A stretch of 64,000 nt of DNA from Microbacterium azadirachtae (GCF_000956505.1 NZ_JYIX01000030.1:94506-158505); one strand, 5' to 3'; positions 16,641 to 24,439 are shown, counted from the stretch's first letter. Numbers and translations are program-made. The notes: generated from the letters alone by a model not told the origin.

Positions 16641-17735
16641 GTGGGTTCCGACCTCCTGTTTGCCGCGTCAACGACGCCCGCTGCCTCCGGCGGTGGCTTC
16701 GATCTTCTCGGCATCGTCATGTGGCCCTTCAAAGCGCTGGTCGAGGCGATCCTCGTCGCCTGGCACTGGCTGTTCACCGCGATCGGCATGCCGGGCGCCG
16801 CTGGTCTCACCTGGGTGCTGTCCATCGTCGGCCTCGTGCTGGTGATCCGCGCGGCGGTCTTCCCGCTCTTCGTGCGGCAGATCAAGAGCCAGCGCAAGAT
16901 GATGGAAATCGCCCCTGAACTGAAGAAAGTTCAGGAGAAGTACAAGGGCAAGCGCGATCAGCTGAGCCGCGAGGCGATGAGTCGCGAGACCATGGCCCTG
17001 TACAAGAGGCACGGCACGACCCCGATGTCGAGCTGTCTTCCGCTGCTGGTGCAGATGCCCTTCCTGCTCGGCATGTTCTACACGCTGAGTGACGTCAAGA
17101 AGCATGCCGTGGCCGGCGAAGGCGGTGTCTGGCTGCTGACGAAGCAGCTCACCAAGCAGTTCTACGACGCCACTCTCTTCGGCGTCGCCCCGCTGCACAC
17201 GAGCCTCACCGACGCGGTGCAGCAGAAGCCGGCCGGCTGGGAGACCACGGTCGCGATCCTCGTCGTGCTGGTCGTTCTCATGATCGGATCCCAGTTCTTC
17301 ACGCAGCTGCAGATCATCTCGAAGAACCTGTCGCCCGAGGCCAAGACCGGCCAGGCGTATCAGATGCAGAAGATCATGCTCTACATCCTGCCGCTGGGCT
17401 TCATCTTCTCCGGTCTGTTCTTCCCGCTCGGCGTGGTCATCTACTGGTTCATCAGCAACCTGTGGACGATGGGCCAGCAGTTCCTGGTGCTCCGAGAGAT
17501 GCCGACACCCGGATCCGATGCCGCCAAGGCACGGGAGGAGCGTCTGGCTCGCAAGGGCAAGGCGATCAACTCCGAGGGCAAGGTCGTGCCCATGGTCGCG
17601 TATCAGGCCGAGCAGCAGAAGATGCTTGAGGACGCCGAGCGTCTGCGGGCCCAGCAGCCCAAGCGGCAGCAGCCGAAGAGCGCCAAGCGCGCGAAGAGGG
17701 ACCAGGACAAGACCCCGAACGGAGACAAGGCATGA
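16641..17735 (+). CDS. yidC: membrane protein insertase YidC
   Basis: 364 residues starting at GTG. Hydrophobic segments occur near 20-45, 50-78, 128-150, 205-225, 255-290. The conserved MWPFKALVEAILVAWHW, GLTWVLSIVGLVLVIRAAVFPLFVRQIKSQRKM and SCLPLLVQMPFLLGMFY mark YidC/Oxa1. The C-terminal tail is rich in Lys/Arg/Gln (PKRQQPKSAKRAKRDQDK), suited to ribosome contact. It inserts proteins alone or with SecYEG. The stop overlaps the jag start by four bases. Confidence 0.98.
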   Translation: MGSDLLFAASTTPAASGGGFDLLGIVMWPFKALVEAILVAWHWLFTAIGMPGAAGLTWVLSIVGLVLVIRAAVFPLFVRQIKSQRKMMEIAPELKKVQEKYKGKRDQLSREAMSRETMALYKRHGTTPMSSCLPLLVQMPFLLGMFYTLSDVKKHAVAGEGGVWLLTKQLTKQFYDATLFGVAPLHTSLTDAVQQKPAGWETTVAILVVLVVLMIGSQFFTQLQIISKNLSPEAKTGQAYQMQKIMLYILPLGFIFSGLFFPLGVVIYWFISNLWTMGQQFLVLREMPTPGSDAAKAREERLARKGKAINSEGKVVPMVAYQAEQQKMLEDAERLRAQQPKRQQPKSAKRAKRDQDKTPNGDKA

Positions 17736-18217
17736 CCGAGCAGGATGTCGCCGAGCCGACCGTGTCGGATCTCGAGAACGAAGGCGATGTCGCCGCGGAC
17801 TTCATCGAGGGTCTGCTCGACATCGCCGATATCGACGGCGACCTGACGCTGGATGTCAAGCAGGGACGGGCATACGTCTCGGTCGAGGCTGAGGGCGATG
17901 GTCTCCGTCTGCTGTCCGCTCCCGATACGGTGCAGGCGCTCCAGGAGCTCACCCGTCTCGCGGTGCAGAGCAGCACAGGATCCTTCTCCCGCGTGATCCT
18001 TGATGTGGCCGGATCCCGCGATGCCCGTCGATCCCAGCTCGAGCGCCTGGTCGATTCGGCTGTGGCGAAGCTCGACGAGGGCGCATCGCAGGCGTCGCTG
18101 CCCTCGATGTCCAGCTACGAGCGCAAGCTGGTTCACGACATCGTGTCGGAGCGGGGTCTCATCTCCGAGTCCTACGGCGAGGGTCCGACCCGGCACACCG
18201 TCATCCGCCGGCACTGA
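17732..18217 (+). CDS. jag: Jag/KhpB-type RNA-binding protein (KH and R3H domains)
   Basis: 161 residues. An acidic N-terminal part with EGDVAADFIEGLLDIADIDG precedes a KH domain (TLDVKQGRAYVSVEAEGDGLRLL, about 39-95), then a C-terminal R3H domain with SYERKLVHDIVSERGLISESYGEGPTRHTVI. The Jag-N domain found in Firmicutes is absent, as usual in actinobacteria. It binds RNA, probably with a KhpA partner encoded elsewhere. It overlaps yidC by four bases. A parS site directly follows its stop. Confidence 0.93.
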   Translation: MTEQDVAEPTVSDLENEGDVAADFIEGLLDIADIDGDLTLDVKQGRAYVSVEAEGDGLRLLSAPDTVQALQELTRLAVQSSTGSFSRVILDVAGSRDARRSQLERLVDSAVAKLDEGASQASLPSMSSYERKLVHDIVSERGLISESYGEGPTRHTVIRRH

Positions 18218-18233
18218 CGTTTCACGTGAAACA
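18218..18233. other. parS site 1
   Basis: CGTTTCACGTGAAACA, 15 of 16 bases of the consensus with a perfect 14-bp core. It fills the gap between jag and rsmG, ending on the first base of the rsmG ATG, so ParB binding could affect rsmG expression. Confidence 0.95.
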
Positions 18234-18874
18234 TGACTGAACCGGAGTCGTCCGAGCTCGAGCAGGAGCCGGCCGCCGCGTCGACGCTGTTCGGTGACCG
18301 GATCGAGCTCGCCCGCGCCTTCACCGCGGCACTCGCCGAGCAAGGGGAGGAGCGTGGCCTGATCGGCCCGCTCGAGGTGCCACGACTGTGGACGCGGCAC
18401 ATCCTCAACAGTGCGATCGCCGCCCCGCTGTTCCACGGCGCTGTGGCGGATGTGGGTTCCGGCGCGGGGTTGCCCGGCGTCGTTCTCGCGATTGCGCGAC
18501 CCGATGTGCAGTTCACGCTCATCGAGCCGATGGAGCGCCGTGTGGCCTGGCTCGACGAGCAGGTCACCGCACTGGGACTCTCGAACGTGACCGTTGTCCG
18601 CGGGCGCGCGGAAGAAGTGGCCCTGACCGGGACTTTTGACATGGTCACGGCGCGCGCCGTGAGTGCGCTGCGCACCCTTCTTCCGTGGACCGCGCCCCTC
18701 GCCCGCAACGGGGGAGAGCTCGTGCTGCTCAAGGGCATCAATGCCGAGAACGAGATCACCGCGGCTCAGAAGCAGATCCGGAAGTTCTTGCTGAGTGACG
18801 TCCGGGTCGAGGTGCTCGGTGAGGGCGTGCTCGCGGAGACCACACGGGTGCTGCGCGCGACTGTTCGCGGCTGA
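18233..18874 (+). CDS. rsmG: 16S rRNA (guanine527-N7)-methyltransferase RsmG
   Basis: 213 residues. The SAM-binding region is VADVGSGAGLPGVVLAIARPDVQFTLIEPMERRVAWL, with the RsmG-specific LWTRHILNSA just before it and the second signature ARAVSALRTLLPW after it. It methylates N7 of G527 in 16S rRNA; loss of this activity is a known route to low-level streptomycin resistance. No ribosome-binding site is clear because the parS palindrome occupies the spot directly before the ATG. Last gene of the rpmH operon. Confidence 0.97.
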   Translation: MTEPESSELEQEPAAASTLFGDRIELARAFTAALAEQGEERGLIGPLEVPRLWTRHILNSAIAAPLFHGAVADVGSGAGLPGVVLAIARPDVQFTLIEPMERRVAWLDEQVTALGLSNVTVVRGRAEEVALTGTFDMVTARAVSALRTLLPWTAPLARNGGELVLLKGINAENEITAAQKQIRKFLLSDVRVEVLGEGVLAETTRVLRATVRG

Positions 18875-18952
18875 GTCTCATCACGTAGGCGGCAGTCCCC
18901 TCACGTTCGTGGCTGCGAAGCCTCGAAGAGTGGCGCCCGGGCTGCGGGGCGG

Positions 18953-19015
18953 GAGGCCTACGAATCGGCGGGCTCCTTCCCGCTTCGCGGGCCCCTCCCG
19001 ATATTCGTAGGCCTC
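18953..19015. repeat. hairpin repeat element, copy A
   Basis: Perfect 13-bp inverted arms GAGGCCTACGAAT (18953-18965) and ATTCGTAGGCCTC (19003-19015) enclose a 37-base core. The core contains a CCCGC-TTC-GCGGG hairpin. It matches the reverse complement of the core of copy B at 34 of 37 positions, while the arms differ. Located between rsmG and parA. Confidence 0.85.
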
Positions 19016-19081
19016 ACACCCCTCCGCCTCCCTCCGCGACGGGCCGGCTGCGCGTGATCTGCGTGGGAGGCCCTACGGTTG

Positions 19082-19097
19082 TGTTTCACGTGAAACA
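19082..19097. other. parS site 2
   Basis: TGTTTCACGTGAAACA, perfect 16-base consensus, in the rsmG-parA gap between the two hairpin elements. Confidence 0.97.
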
Positions 19098-19247
19098 TCG
19101 TGCGACCCAGCGGATCGAGGTATTGATGCCTTCGCGGCATGGCAGGCACGCCCCAGGACGGACTGTTTCGATGGTTCATCGCCCGAGCTAGCTTGCTGAT
19201 CACGGTCGATGGCTGACACAGGGCTGGGGCAGTGCTCACGGTCGCTA

Positions 19248-19263
19248 CGTTTCACGTGAAACA
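19248..19263. other. parS site 3
   Basis: CGTTTCACGTGAAACA, perfect 14-bp core (19249-19262), in the rsmG-parA gap. Confidence 0.95.
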
Positions 19264-19325
19264 TCACCGGCGTCCCGTCCCGTCGCGTCGTACGGCAAGC
19301 GTTCTCGGCAGGGGAGGGTGCAGGG

Positions 19326-19396
19326 GTGTTCGGGTGACGAATATCGGGAGGGGCCCGCGCAGCGGGAAGGAACCCGCCCATTCGTCACCCGAACAC
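19326..19396. repeat. hairpin repeat element, copy B (opposite orientation)
   Basis: Perfect 17-bp arms GTGTTCGGGTGACGAAT (19326-19342) and its complement (19380-19396) enclose a 37-base core. The core is the reverse complement of that in copy A with three differences. Arms of A and B share only ACGAAT/ATTCGT next to the core; the outer parts differ yet stay perfectly paired. Confidence 0.85.
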
Positions 19397-19470
19397 CCCG
19401 GAGCCCGGGTGCTCATCGATTTGCGGAACTGAGGCGGCGGTCCGACCGCACTGTGGACAGGAGGCCACCA

Positions 19471-19486
19471 TGTTTCACGTGAAACA
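19471..19486. other. parS site 4
   Basis: TGTTTCACGTGAAACA, perfect consensus, about 100 bases before the parA start. Confidence 0.97.
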
Positions 19487-19582
19487 TCACCCGGATTCGT
19501 CGATGCGAGCGGGGATTGTCGGCTGCGCAAGTTAGAGTGGAGATTCCGTCGTTTCCCCGTCGGAGATCGTCGAAAGGAGTGG

Positions 19583-20506
19583 ATGTTTCACGTGAAACAG
19601 TCCTCAAGCACCTCGACTGCTGGATACGGCGTGGACACCCCCCTAGCGCGGGAACTCGCGGATCTGACCGCTCGCCGCAGAGCTTTGGAGTCGGTCACTG
19701 TCGGATTCGATGGGCCGACCCGCGTCTTCACGATTTCCAACCAGAAGGGCGGCGTCGGTAAGACCACGACTGCCGTGAACATCGGCGCAGCGATGGCGGA
19801 TCTCGGTGCGAAGGTCCTCGTGATCGATCTGGATCCTCAGGGCAACGCATCGACCGCGCTGGGGGTTCCGCACACCGCCGATCTGCGGAGCATCTACGAC
19901 GTTCTGATCAGTGACGTGCCCCTTGCAGATGTGGTGCAGGAGAGCCCGGAGTCGCCGAATCTGCTGTGCGCTCCGAGCACGATCCATCTCGCTGGTGCGG
20001 AGATCGAGCTCGTTTCCCAGGTGGCGAGAGAGCATCGCCTGCGCACGGCACTCAATGACTACCTGGCTGCGCATCCTGCAGATGTGGTCATCATCGACTG
20101 CCCGCCCTCGCTGGGTCTGCTCACGATCAACGCGTTCACGGCCGCCACCGAGGTCATGATCCCGATCCAGTGCGAGTATTACGCACTGGAGGGCCTGAGT
20201 CAGCTTCTCGGCAACATCCGGATGATCCAGAAGCACCTGAATCCGGACCTCACGATGTCGACGATCCTTCTGACGATGTTCGATGGACGCACCCGTCTCG
20301 CTCAGCAGGTTGCGGAGGAGGTGCGTGGTCACTTCCCGCACGAGGTGCTGGATACCGTGATTCCGCGTTCGGTGCGCGTCTCGGAAGCCCCGAGTTTCGG
20401 TCAGACGGTGATCGCCTACGACGGACAGTCGGTGGGTGCGGTCGCCTACAGAGAAGCAGCAGTGGAGATCGCCCGTCGGGCATCCGAAAACGAGAAGGGG
20501 CACTGA
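19583..20506 (+). CDS. parA: chromosome partitioning ATPase ParA
   Basis: 307 residues from ATG 19583, preceded by AAAGGAG. The first residues (FHVKQ) are encoded by a parS site. Deviant Walker A KGGVGKTT lies at 55-62, followed by VLVIDLDPQGNAST and the Walker B-like VVIIDCPPSLG. The C-terminal part has VIPRSVRVSEAPSFGQTVIAYD, typical of chromosomal Soj/ParA. ATP-bound ParA dimers coat the nucleoid and pull ParB-parS complexes; residues 1-45 form a basic, flexible extension. Its stop overlaps the parB start by one base. Confidence 0.98.
   Translation: MFHVKQSSSTSTAGYGVDTPLARELADLTARRRALESVTVGFDGPTRVFTISNQKGGVGKTTTAVNIGAAMADLGAKVLVIDLDPQGNASTALGVPHTADLRSIYDVLISDVPLADVVQESPESPNLLCAPSTIHLAGAEIELVSQVAREHRLRTALNDYLAAHPADVVIIDCPPSLGLLTINAFTAATEVMIPIQCEYYALEGLSQLLGNIRMIQKHLNPDLTMSTILLTMFDGRTRLAQQVAEEVRGHFPHEVLDTVIPRSVRVSEAPSFGQTVIAYDGQSVGAVAYREAAVEIARRASENEKGH
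19584..19599. other. parS site 5, overlapping the parA start
   Basis: TGTTTCACGTGAAACA starts on the T of the parA ATG and encodes the first residues FHVKQ. A perfect consensus site is therefore part of the coding sequence. Confidence 0.95.
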
Positions 20507-21483
20507 TGGTCAAACGCACAGGACTCGGCCGGGGGATCGGCGCACTCATCCCCACCTCGGATGCCACAGAGCGTCCTGTCGACGTGTTCTTCCCTGGTGC
20601 CCGCACCGAGGTGGCGGTGGAAACCGCCCCTGCAGCGAAGGCTTCGGAGGCGGAGGAAGACCTCATCGCCGTGCCCGGTGCTCGTCTGATCCGCGTGGAT
20701 CCGCACGACATCGTCCCGAACCCGCGTCAGCCGCGGACTCACTTCAACGAAGGCGACCTCGCGGAACTCGTGCACAGCGTGCGCGAGTTCGGTGTGCTGC
20801 AGCCCGTCGTCGTGCGTCAGAACGAGGACGGCAAGTACGAGCTGATCATGGGGGAGCGCCGCACTCGCGCGGCGAGGGAGGCGGGACTGGAGTCCATCCC
20901 CGCGATCCTGCGCGAGACGGCGGATGAGGACCTGCTGCGCGATGCGCTGCTGGAGAACCTGCACCGGTCCCAGCTGAACCCCCTTGAGGAGGCGTCCGCC
21001 TACCAGCAGCTGCTCGAGGACTTCGGTATCACCCAGGAGGCGCTCGCTCACCGCATCGGCCGCTCGCGCCCGCAGGTCAGCAACACGATCCGCCTGCTTC
21101 GCCTGCCGGTTCCCGTGCAGCAGCGCGTGGCGGCCGGCGTACTGTCGGCCGGACATGCCAGGGCGATCCTCTCCCTCGATGACGCCGACCTCATGCAGCG
21201 GCTGGCGGACAAGGTCGTGAACGAGGACCTGTCCGTGCGCGCCACGGAGGAAGCCGCGAAGACGATCGCCGCGGCGGGCGTCGTGACGAAGTCGGTCAAG
21301 CCGCAGGCTGGTGCGCGACGTGCCTATCTGGATGATGTCGCGGGGAAGCTCGGCGACCGGTTGAACACGCGCGTCCAGATCGCACTCGGTGCAAGGAAAG
21401 GCCAGGTCAAGATCGAGTTCGCATCGATCCAGGACCTGAACCGCATCCTGTCCGAGATCGGTGAGGAAGGCTTCGGCTCCTAG
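20506..21483 (+). CDS. parB: chromosome partitioning protein ParB
   Basis: 325 residues from ATG 20506. The N-terminal KRTGLGRGIGALIP is the ParA-stimulating peptide. The CTP-binding domain has PNPRQPRTHF and GERRTRAA (116-123), followed by the HTH parS-binding domain around FGITQEALAHRIGRSRPQVSNTIRLLRLP. The C-terminal dimerisation domain ends with KIEFASIQDLNRIL. It loads onto parS and slides as a CTP-dependent clamp. Eight target sites lie close by. It is cotranscribed with parA and followed by a hairpin terminator. Confidence 0.98.
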   Translation: MVKRTGLGRGIGALIPTSDATERPVDVFFPGARTEVAVETAPAAKASEAEEDLIAVPGARLIRVDPHDIVPNPRQPRTHFNEGDLAELVHSVREFGVLQPVVVRQNEDGKYELIMGERRTRAAREAGLESIPAILRETADEDLLRDALLENLHRSQLNPLEEASAYQQLLEDFGITQEALAHRIGRSRPQVSNTIRLLRLPVPVQQRVAAGVLSAGHARAILSLDDADLMQRLADKVVNEDLSVRATEEAAKTIAAAGVVTKSVKPQAGARRAYLDDVAGKLGDRLNTRVQIALGARKGQVKIEFASIQDLNRILSEIGEEGFGS

Positions 21484-21510
21484 GCGCACGGCTGCACTCC
21501 CATTCCTTGT

Positions 21511-21556
21511 CGAAGGCCCGGCGATGCTCCGCGAGAGCGGATCCTCCGGGCCTTCG
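21511..21556 (+). terminator. terminator-like hairpin after parB
   Basis: CGAAGGCCCG (21511-21520) pairs perfectly with CGGGCCTTCG (21547-21556). The 26-base loop has a smaller GATGCTCCGC-type stem. Followed by TCCATCC, without a strong T run. Confidence 0.6.
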
Positions 21557-21572
21557 TCCATCCGGCGCCGCG

Positions 21573-21578
21573 TAGGCT
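21573..21578 (+). promoter_or_regulatory. -10 hexamer for leaderless start of the 112-residue gene
   Basis: TAGGCT, six bases before the GTG at 21585. The spacing fits a transcript starting on the first base of the start codon. Confidence 0.5.
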
Positions 21579-21584
21579 TGAGGG

Positions 21585-21923
21585 GTGACTGAGTCCCCGA
21601 CCCGCCGTGCCAGCCTCGAAGTGCTGCGCGCTGAAGCGGCGGATGAGTTGGCCGTCCTCGTCCAGGAACGGCTTCTCGGGGGAGAGGACCCGTGGGCCTT
21701 CATGGAGGAGCTGCCCAGCGTCGACGAGCTGGTGGTCTTCCTGCTGCGGGCCGACGAGATCATCGAGAGCGGTGGTGTCCGCCCGGACGAGGCGGGCAAC
21801 TTCGATGTTCTCCGTCGGATCGCTCTCGACTACCCGGAGCTCACCTCGATCGTGTGGGGCCTGCTCGGGGATGGCCCGAAGTACCGTCGGTGGGACCTTC
21901 TCGCCGACGACGCACGTCCCTGA
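21585..21923 (+). CDS. conserved-looking small protein of unknown function behind parAB
   Basis: 112 residues starting at GTG. I do not recognise a named domain with certainty. The protein is acidic and helical: LEVLRAEAADELAVLVQERLLGGEDPWAFMEELPSVDELVVFLLRADEI in pieces, then NFDVLRRIALDYPELTSIVWGLLGDGPKYRRWDLLADD. No signal peptide, membrane segment or Cys pair is seen. Codon use matches its neighbours. It has its own TAGGCT -10 and lies between the parB terminator and three parS sites. The location suggests a link to chromosome segregation, but this is only context. Confidence 0.75.
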   Translation: MTESPTRRASLEVLRAEAADELAVLVQERLLGGEDPWAFMEELPSVDELVVFLLRADEIIESGGVRPDEAGNFDVLRRIALDYPELTSIVWGLLGDGPKYRRWDLLADDARP

Positions 21924-21937
21924 CCCGGGTTCGGCGA

Positions 21938-21953
21938 CGTTTCACGTGAAACA
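21938..21953. other. parS site 6
   Basis: CGTTTCACGTGAAACA, perfect 14-bp core (21939-21952), sixteen bases after the stop of the 112-residue gene. Confidence 0.95.
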
Positions 21954-22192
21954 TCGCGCTCTGACCACGTCGTCACCCTCGCCATGATTGGGGCGTTGGC
22001 CGGGCAGCAGATCATTGACGACGTCGCGAATCACAGGCGTAGCTGGTCCCCGTGATCGGCACACAAGCATCGCCTGTCCGGGGGTGAGGCAGATGAGAGG
22101 ATCGAGTTCGCGTGCATCCGCACGCAGCTCCACAGCCAGCCTTCTGGTCTCTCCGGGATGGAGTGGTGTCGCCGCGACGACCGGGGGTCAGC

Positions 22193-22218
22193 CCGAGCGT
22201 TTCACGTGAAACGCTCGG
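22193..22218. other. parS site 7, in a 26-bp perfect palindrome
   Basis: The 14-bp core (22199-22212) is extended to a perfect palindrome of 26 bp by CCGAGC and GCTCGG flanks. The flanking positions differ from the CGT...ACA context at other sites. Confidence 0.93.
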
Positions 22219-22264
22219 ACTGATAGGGCTGGATCCCATGGGGAGGCATCGCGGGGGAACGACA

Positions 22265-22280
22265 CGTTTCACGTGAAACA
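22265..22280. other. parS site 8
   Basis: CGTTTCACGTGAAACA, perfect 14-bp core (22266-22279), just beyond the trxA terminator. The 22219-22264 stretch between sites 7 and 8 has no gene. Confidence 0.95.
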
Positions 22281-22297
22281 TCGCCCGAGGAATGACG

Positions 22298-22327
22298 AAG
22301 CCCGCCCTCCCGAAGGAGAGCGGGCTT
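22298..22327 (-). terminator. terminator after trxA
   Basis: On the minus strand AAGCCCG-CTCTCC-TTCG-GGAGGG-CGGGCTT forms a strong stem with a stable TTCG tetraloop, 17 bases after the trxA stop. It ends the DUF6049-trxA operon. Confidence 0.88.
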
Positions 22328-22344
22328 GGAAGCCATCGACGGGA

Positions 22345-22668
22345 TCAGCCGAGGAAAGCGGCCAGATCCTGCTCGAGCGCGAACTTCGGCTTGGCGCCGA
22401 TGATCGTGGTCTTGACCTCGCCGCCCTGGAAGACCTTCATCGCCGGGATCGACGTGATCTGGTACTTCATGGCGAGATCGGGGTTCTCATCCACGTTGAG
22501 CTTGAGGATGGTGATCTTGTCGCCGTTCTCGGCCTGGATCTGGTCCAGGACGGGCGCGACCATGCGACAGGGACCGCACCACTCGGCCCAGAAGTCGACC
22601 AGAATGGCGCCGTCGGCCTGAAGCACGTCCTGCTCCCAGGTCGCCTGGCTGGTTGCCTTGGCAGTCAT
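22345..22668 (-). CDS. trxA: thioredoxin
   Basis: 107 residues, the standard length. The redox-active WAEWCGPCRM places CGPC at 31-34, and the cis-proline region is TSIPAMKVFQGGE. It reduces protein disulfides using electrons from thioredoxin reductase, which is encoded just upstream (71-base gap). AAGGAG precedes the ATG. Last gene of the operon. Confidence 0.98.
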   Translation of the reverse strand: MTAKATSQATWEQDVLQADGAILVDFWAEWCGPCRMVAPVLDQIQAENGDKITILKLNVDENPDLAMKYQITSIPAMKVFQGGEVKTTIIGAKPKFALEQDLAAFLG

Positions 22669-22739
22669 GATTCTCCTTTGTGAAAGCGTGAGACGCTCAG
22701 AGGCGTCAACAGTGAGAGGGGCTGAAGTGTTCCCGGGGC

Positions 22740-23693
22740 CTAGACGAGGACCGACTCGGCGGAGGTTCCGTCCGAGAGGGCCGCGAGGAAGTGCTCCACG
22801 TCCAGCGCCGCGACGGTGCCGGATCCTGCTGCCGTGATCGCCTGGCGGTAGGTCGGGTCGATCACGTCGCCGGCCGCGAACACGCCGGGAACAGAAGTGC
22901 GCGAGGTGCGCCCGTCGACCCAGATCGTTCCCTCAGCGGTCAGGTCGAGCTTGCCGTGCACGAGGTGGGTGCGAGGGTCGTTCCCGATCGCGATGAACAA
23001 GCCATCGACGGGGAGGTCGGTGGTGGTGCCGTCGACCGTGTTGCGCAGGCGCACTCCGTTGGTCGCGTCGTCACCGAGGACCTCCTCGACCGCGCTGTTC
23101 CAGATGAACTCGATCTTGTCGTTCGCGAAGGCCCGCTCCTGCATGATCTTGGAAGCGCGGAGCGAGTCCTTGCGGTGGATGATGTAGACCTTCGAGGCGA
23201 ACTTCGTGAGGAAGGTCGCCTCCTCCATGGCAGAGTCCCCGCCGCCGACCACGGCGATCGTGCGCTCGCGGAAGAAGAAGCCGTCGCAGGTCGCGCACCA
23301 GGAGACGCCGTGGCCGGAGAGGCGCTCTTCGCCGGGGATACCCAGCGTGCGGTACGCGGATCCGGTCGCATAGATGACGGACGAGGCCTCGAGGACCGTG
23401 CCGCTGCCGAGGGTGACCTTCTTGATCTCGCCGTCGAGCTCGAGCTCGGTGACGTCGTCGTAGAGGACCTCGGTGCCGAACTTCTCGGCTTGCTCCTGCA
23501 TCTTGGCCATCAGGTCGGGACCCTGGATGCCCTCGGGGAAGCCGGGGAAGTTCTCGACCTCGGTGGTCTTCATCAGTTCGCCACCGACCTCGACCGAGCT
23601 CGCCACGAGAACCGGATTCAGGTTCGCGCGAGCCGCGTAGATCGCCGCGGTGAATCCCGCAGGTCCCGAACCGATGATGATGACCTGTCGCAT
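22740..23693 (-). CDS. trxB: thioredoxin reductase (NADPH)
   Basis: 317 residues from ATG 23693, chosen because AAGGAG lies five bases before it and the protein then opens RQVIIIGSGPAG; the frame could extend seven codons. FAD-binding GSGPAG is at 8-13, the redox pair CATC at 133-136 and the NADPH-binding GGGDSAMEEA follows. A second FAD motif is FAAGDV-DPTYRQAITAAGSG. It passes electrons from NADPH to thioredoxin (trxA downstream). Confidence 0.98.
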   Translation of the reverse strand: MRQVIIIGSGPAGFTAAIYAARANLNPVLVASSVEVGGELMKTTEVENFPGFPEGIQGPDLMAKMQEQAEKFGTEVLYDDVTELELDGEIKKVTLGSGTVLEASSVIYATGSAYRTLGIPGEERLSGHGVSWCATCDGFFFRERTIAVVGGGDSAMEEATFLTKFASKVYIIHRKDSLRASKIMQERAFANDKIEFIWNSAVEEVLGDDATNGVRLRNTVDGTTTDLPVDGLFIAIGNDPRTHLVHGKLDLTAEGTIWVDGRTSRTSVPGVFAAGDVIDPTYRQAITAAGSGTVAALDVEHFLAALSDGTSAESVLV

Positions 23694-23766
23694 TGCTTCT
23701 CCTTGCTGTCGCACGCTTCAACACATGGTACCGGCGCGGCATTCCGCGGAGCTGGGCGAGCAGGCG

Positions 23767-24417
23767 TCAGTCGGCGGCGACCTCGACGACGCGGGTCCCG
23801 CCGAAGACGGGGGAGAGGGCTCCCGCCGACAGTGCGGCGAGGTCATCGATGAGCACAGTCCGGTCGGAGAGAGGGATCCAGAGCGTGAACGACGCCGAGG
23901 ATCCGTACACGACCTCGCCGAACGAGGATCCGTGCGTGCCGGCCCAGTCCCGGAGACCGTTGTCGATGCGTCCCGCGTCCGCGTGGGGCACGTCGACGCG
24001 CGCCTCGAGAAGCTCGCGACGATGCAGCAGTACGGACTCGTCCAGAGCGTCGGAGACTGCCGTCGAGTAGGCCCGGATCAGCCCGCCCGCACCGAGCTTC
24101 ACGCCGCCGAAGTACCGGGTGACGACGGCGACCACGTCGGTGAGGCCGCGGCGTCGCAGCACCTCGAGCATCGGGATCCCCGCCGTGCCGGAGGGCTCGC
24201 CATCATCGGAGGACCGCGCCTGGTCACCTGTCACACCGGTCACCATCGCGGTGCAGTTGTGGCGCGCATCCCAGTACTGCCGGCGGATGGATCCGATGAC
24301 CTCGTCCGCTTCGGCCACGGACCGCACAGGGACCAGGTGAGCGATGAAGCGCGACTTCTTCACGACGAGCTCACGCGTCACCGGAGCGGCGATCGTGTCG
24401 GGGTAGGAGCGTGTCAT
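23767..24417 (-). CDS. YigZ / IMPACT-family protein
   Basis: 216 residues. The family signature is present: VVKKSRFIAHLVPV, DARHNCTAMV and DDGEPSGTAGIPMLEVL, then VVAVVTRYFGGVKLGAGGLIRAY. A smaller C-terminal domain of the YigZ type follows. Related proteins are linked to translation control and protein turnover, but the bacterial function is not settled. It lies between murJ (22-base gap) and trxB (73-base gap) in the same operon; similar clustering with thioredoxin genes is not clearly functional. Confidence 0.93.
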   Translation of the reverse strand: MTRSYPDTIAAPVTRELVVKKSRFIAHLVPVRSVAEADEVIGSIRRQYWDARHNCTAMVTGVTGDQARSSDDGEPSGTAGIPMLEVLRRRGLTDVVAVVTRYFGGVKLGAGGLIRAYSTAVSDALDESVLLHRRELLEARVDVPHADAGRIDNGLRDWAGTHGSSFGEVVYGSSASFTLWIPLSDRTVLIDDLAALSAGALSPVFGGTRVVEVAAD

Positions 24418-24439
24418 GACGGCGTGCGGACGGCGGTGC

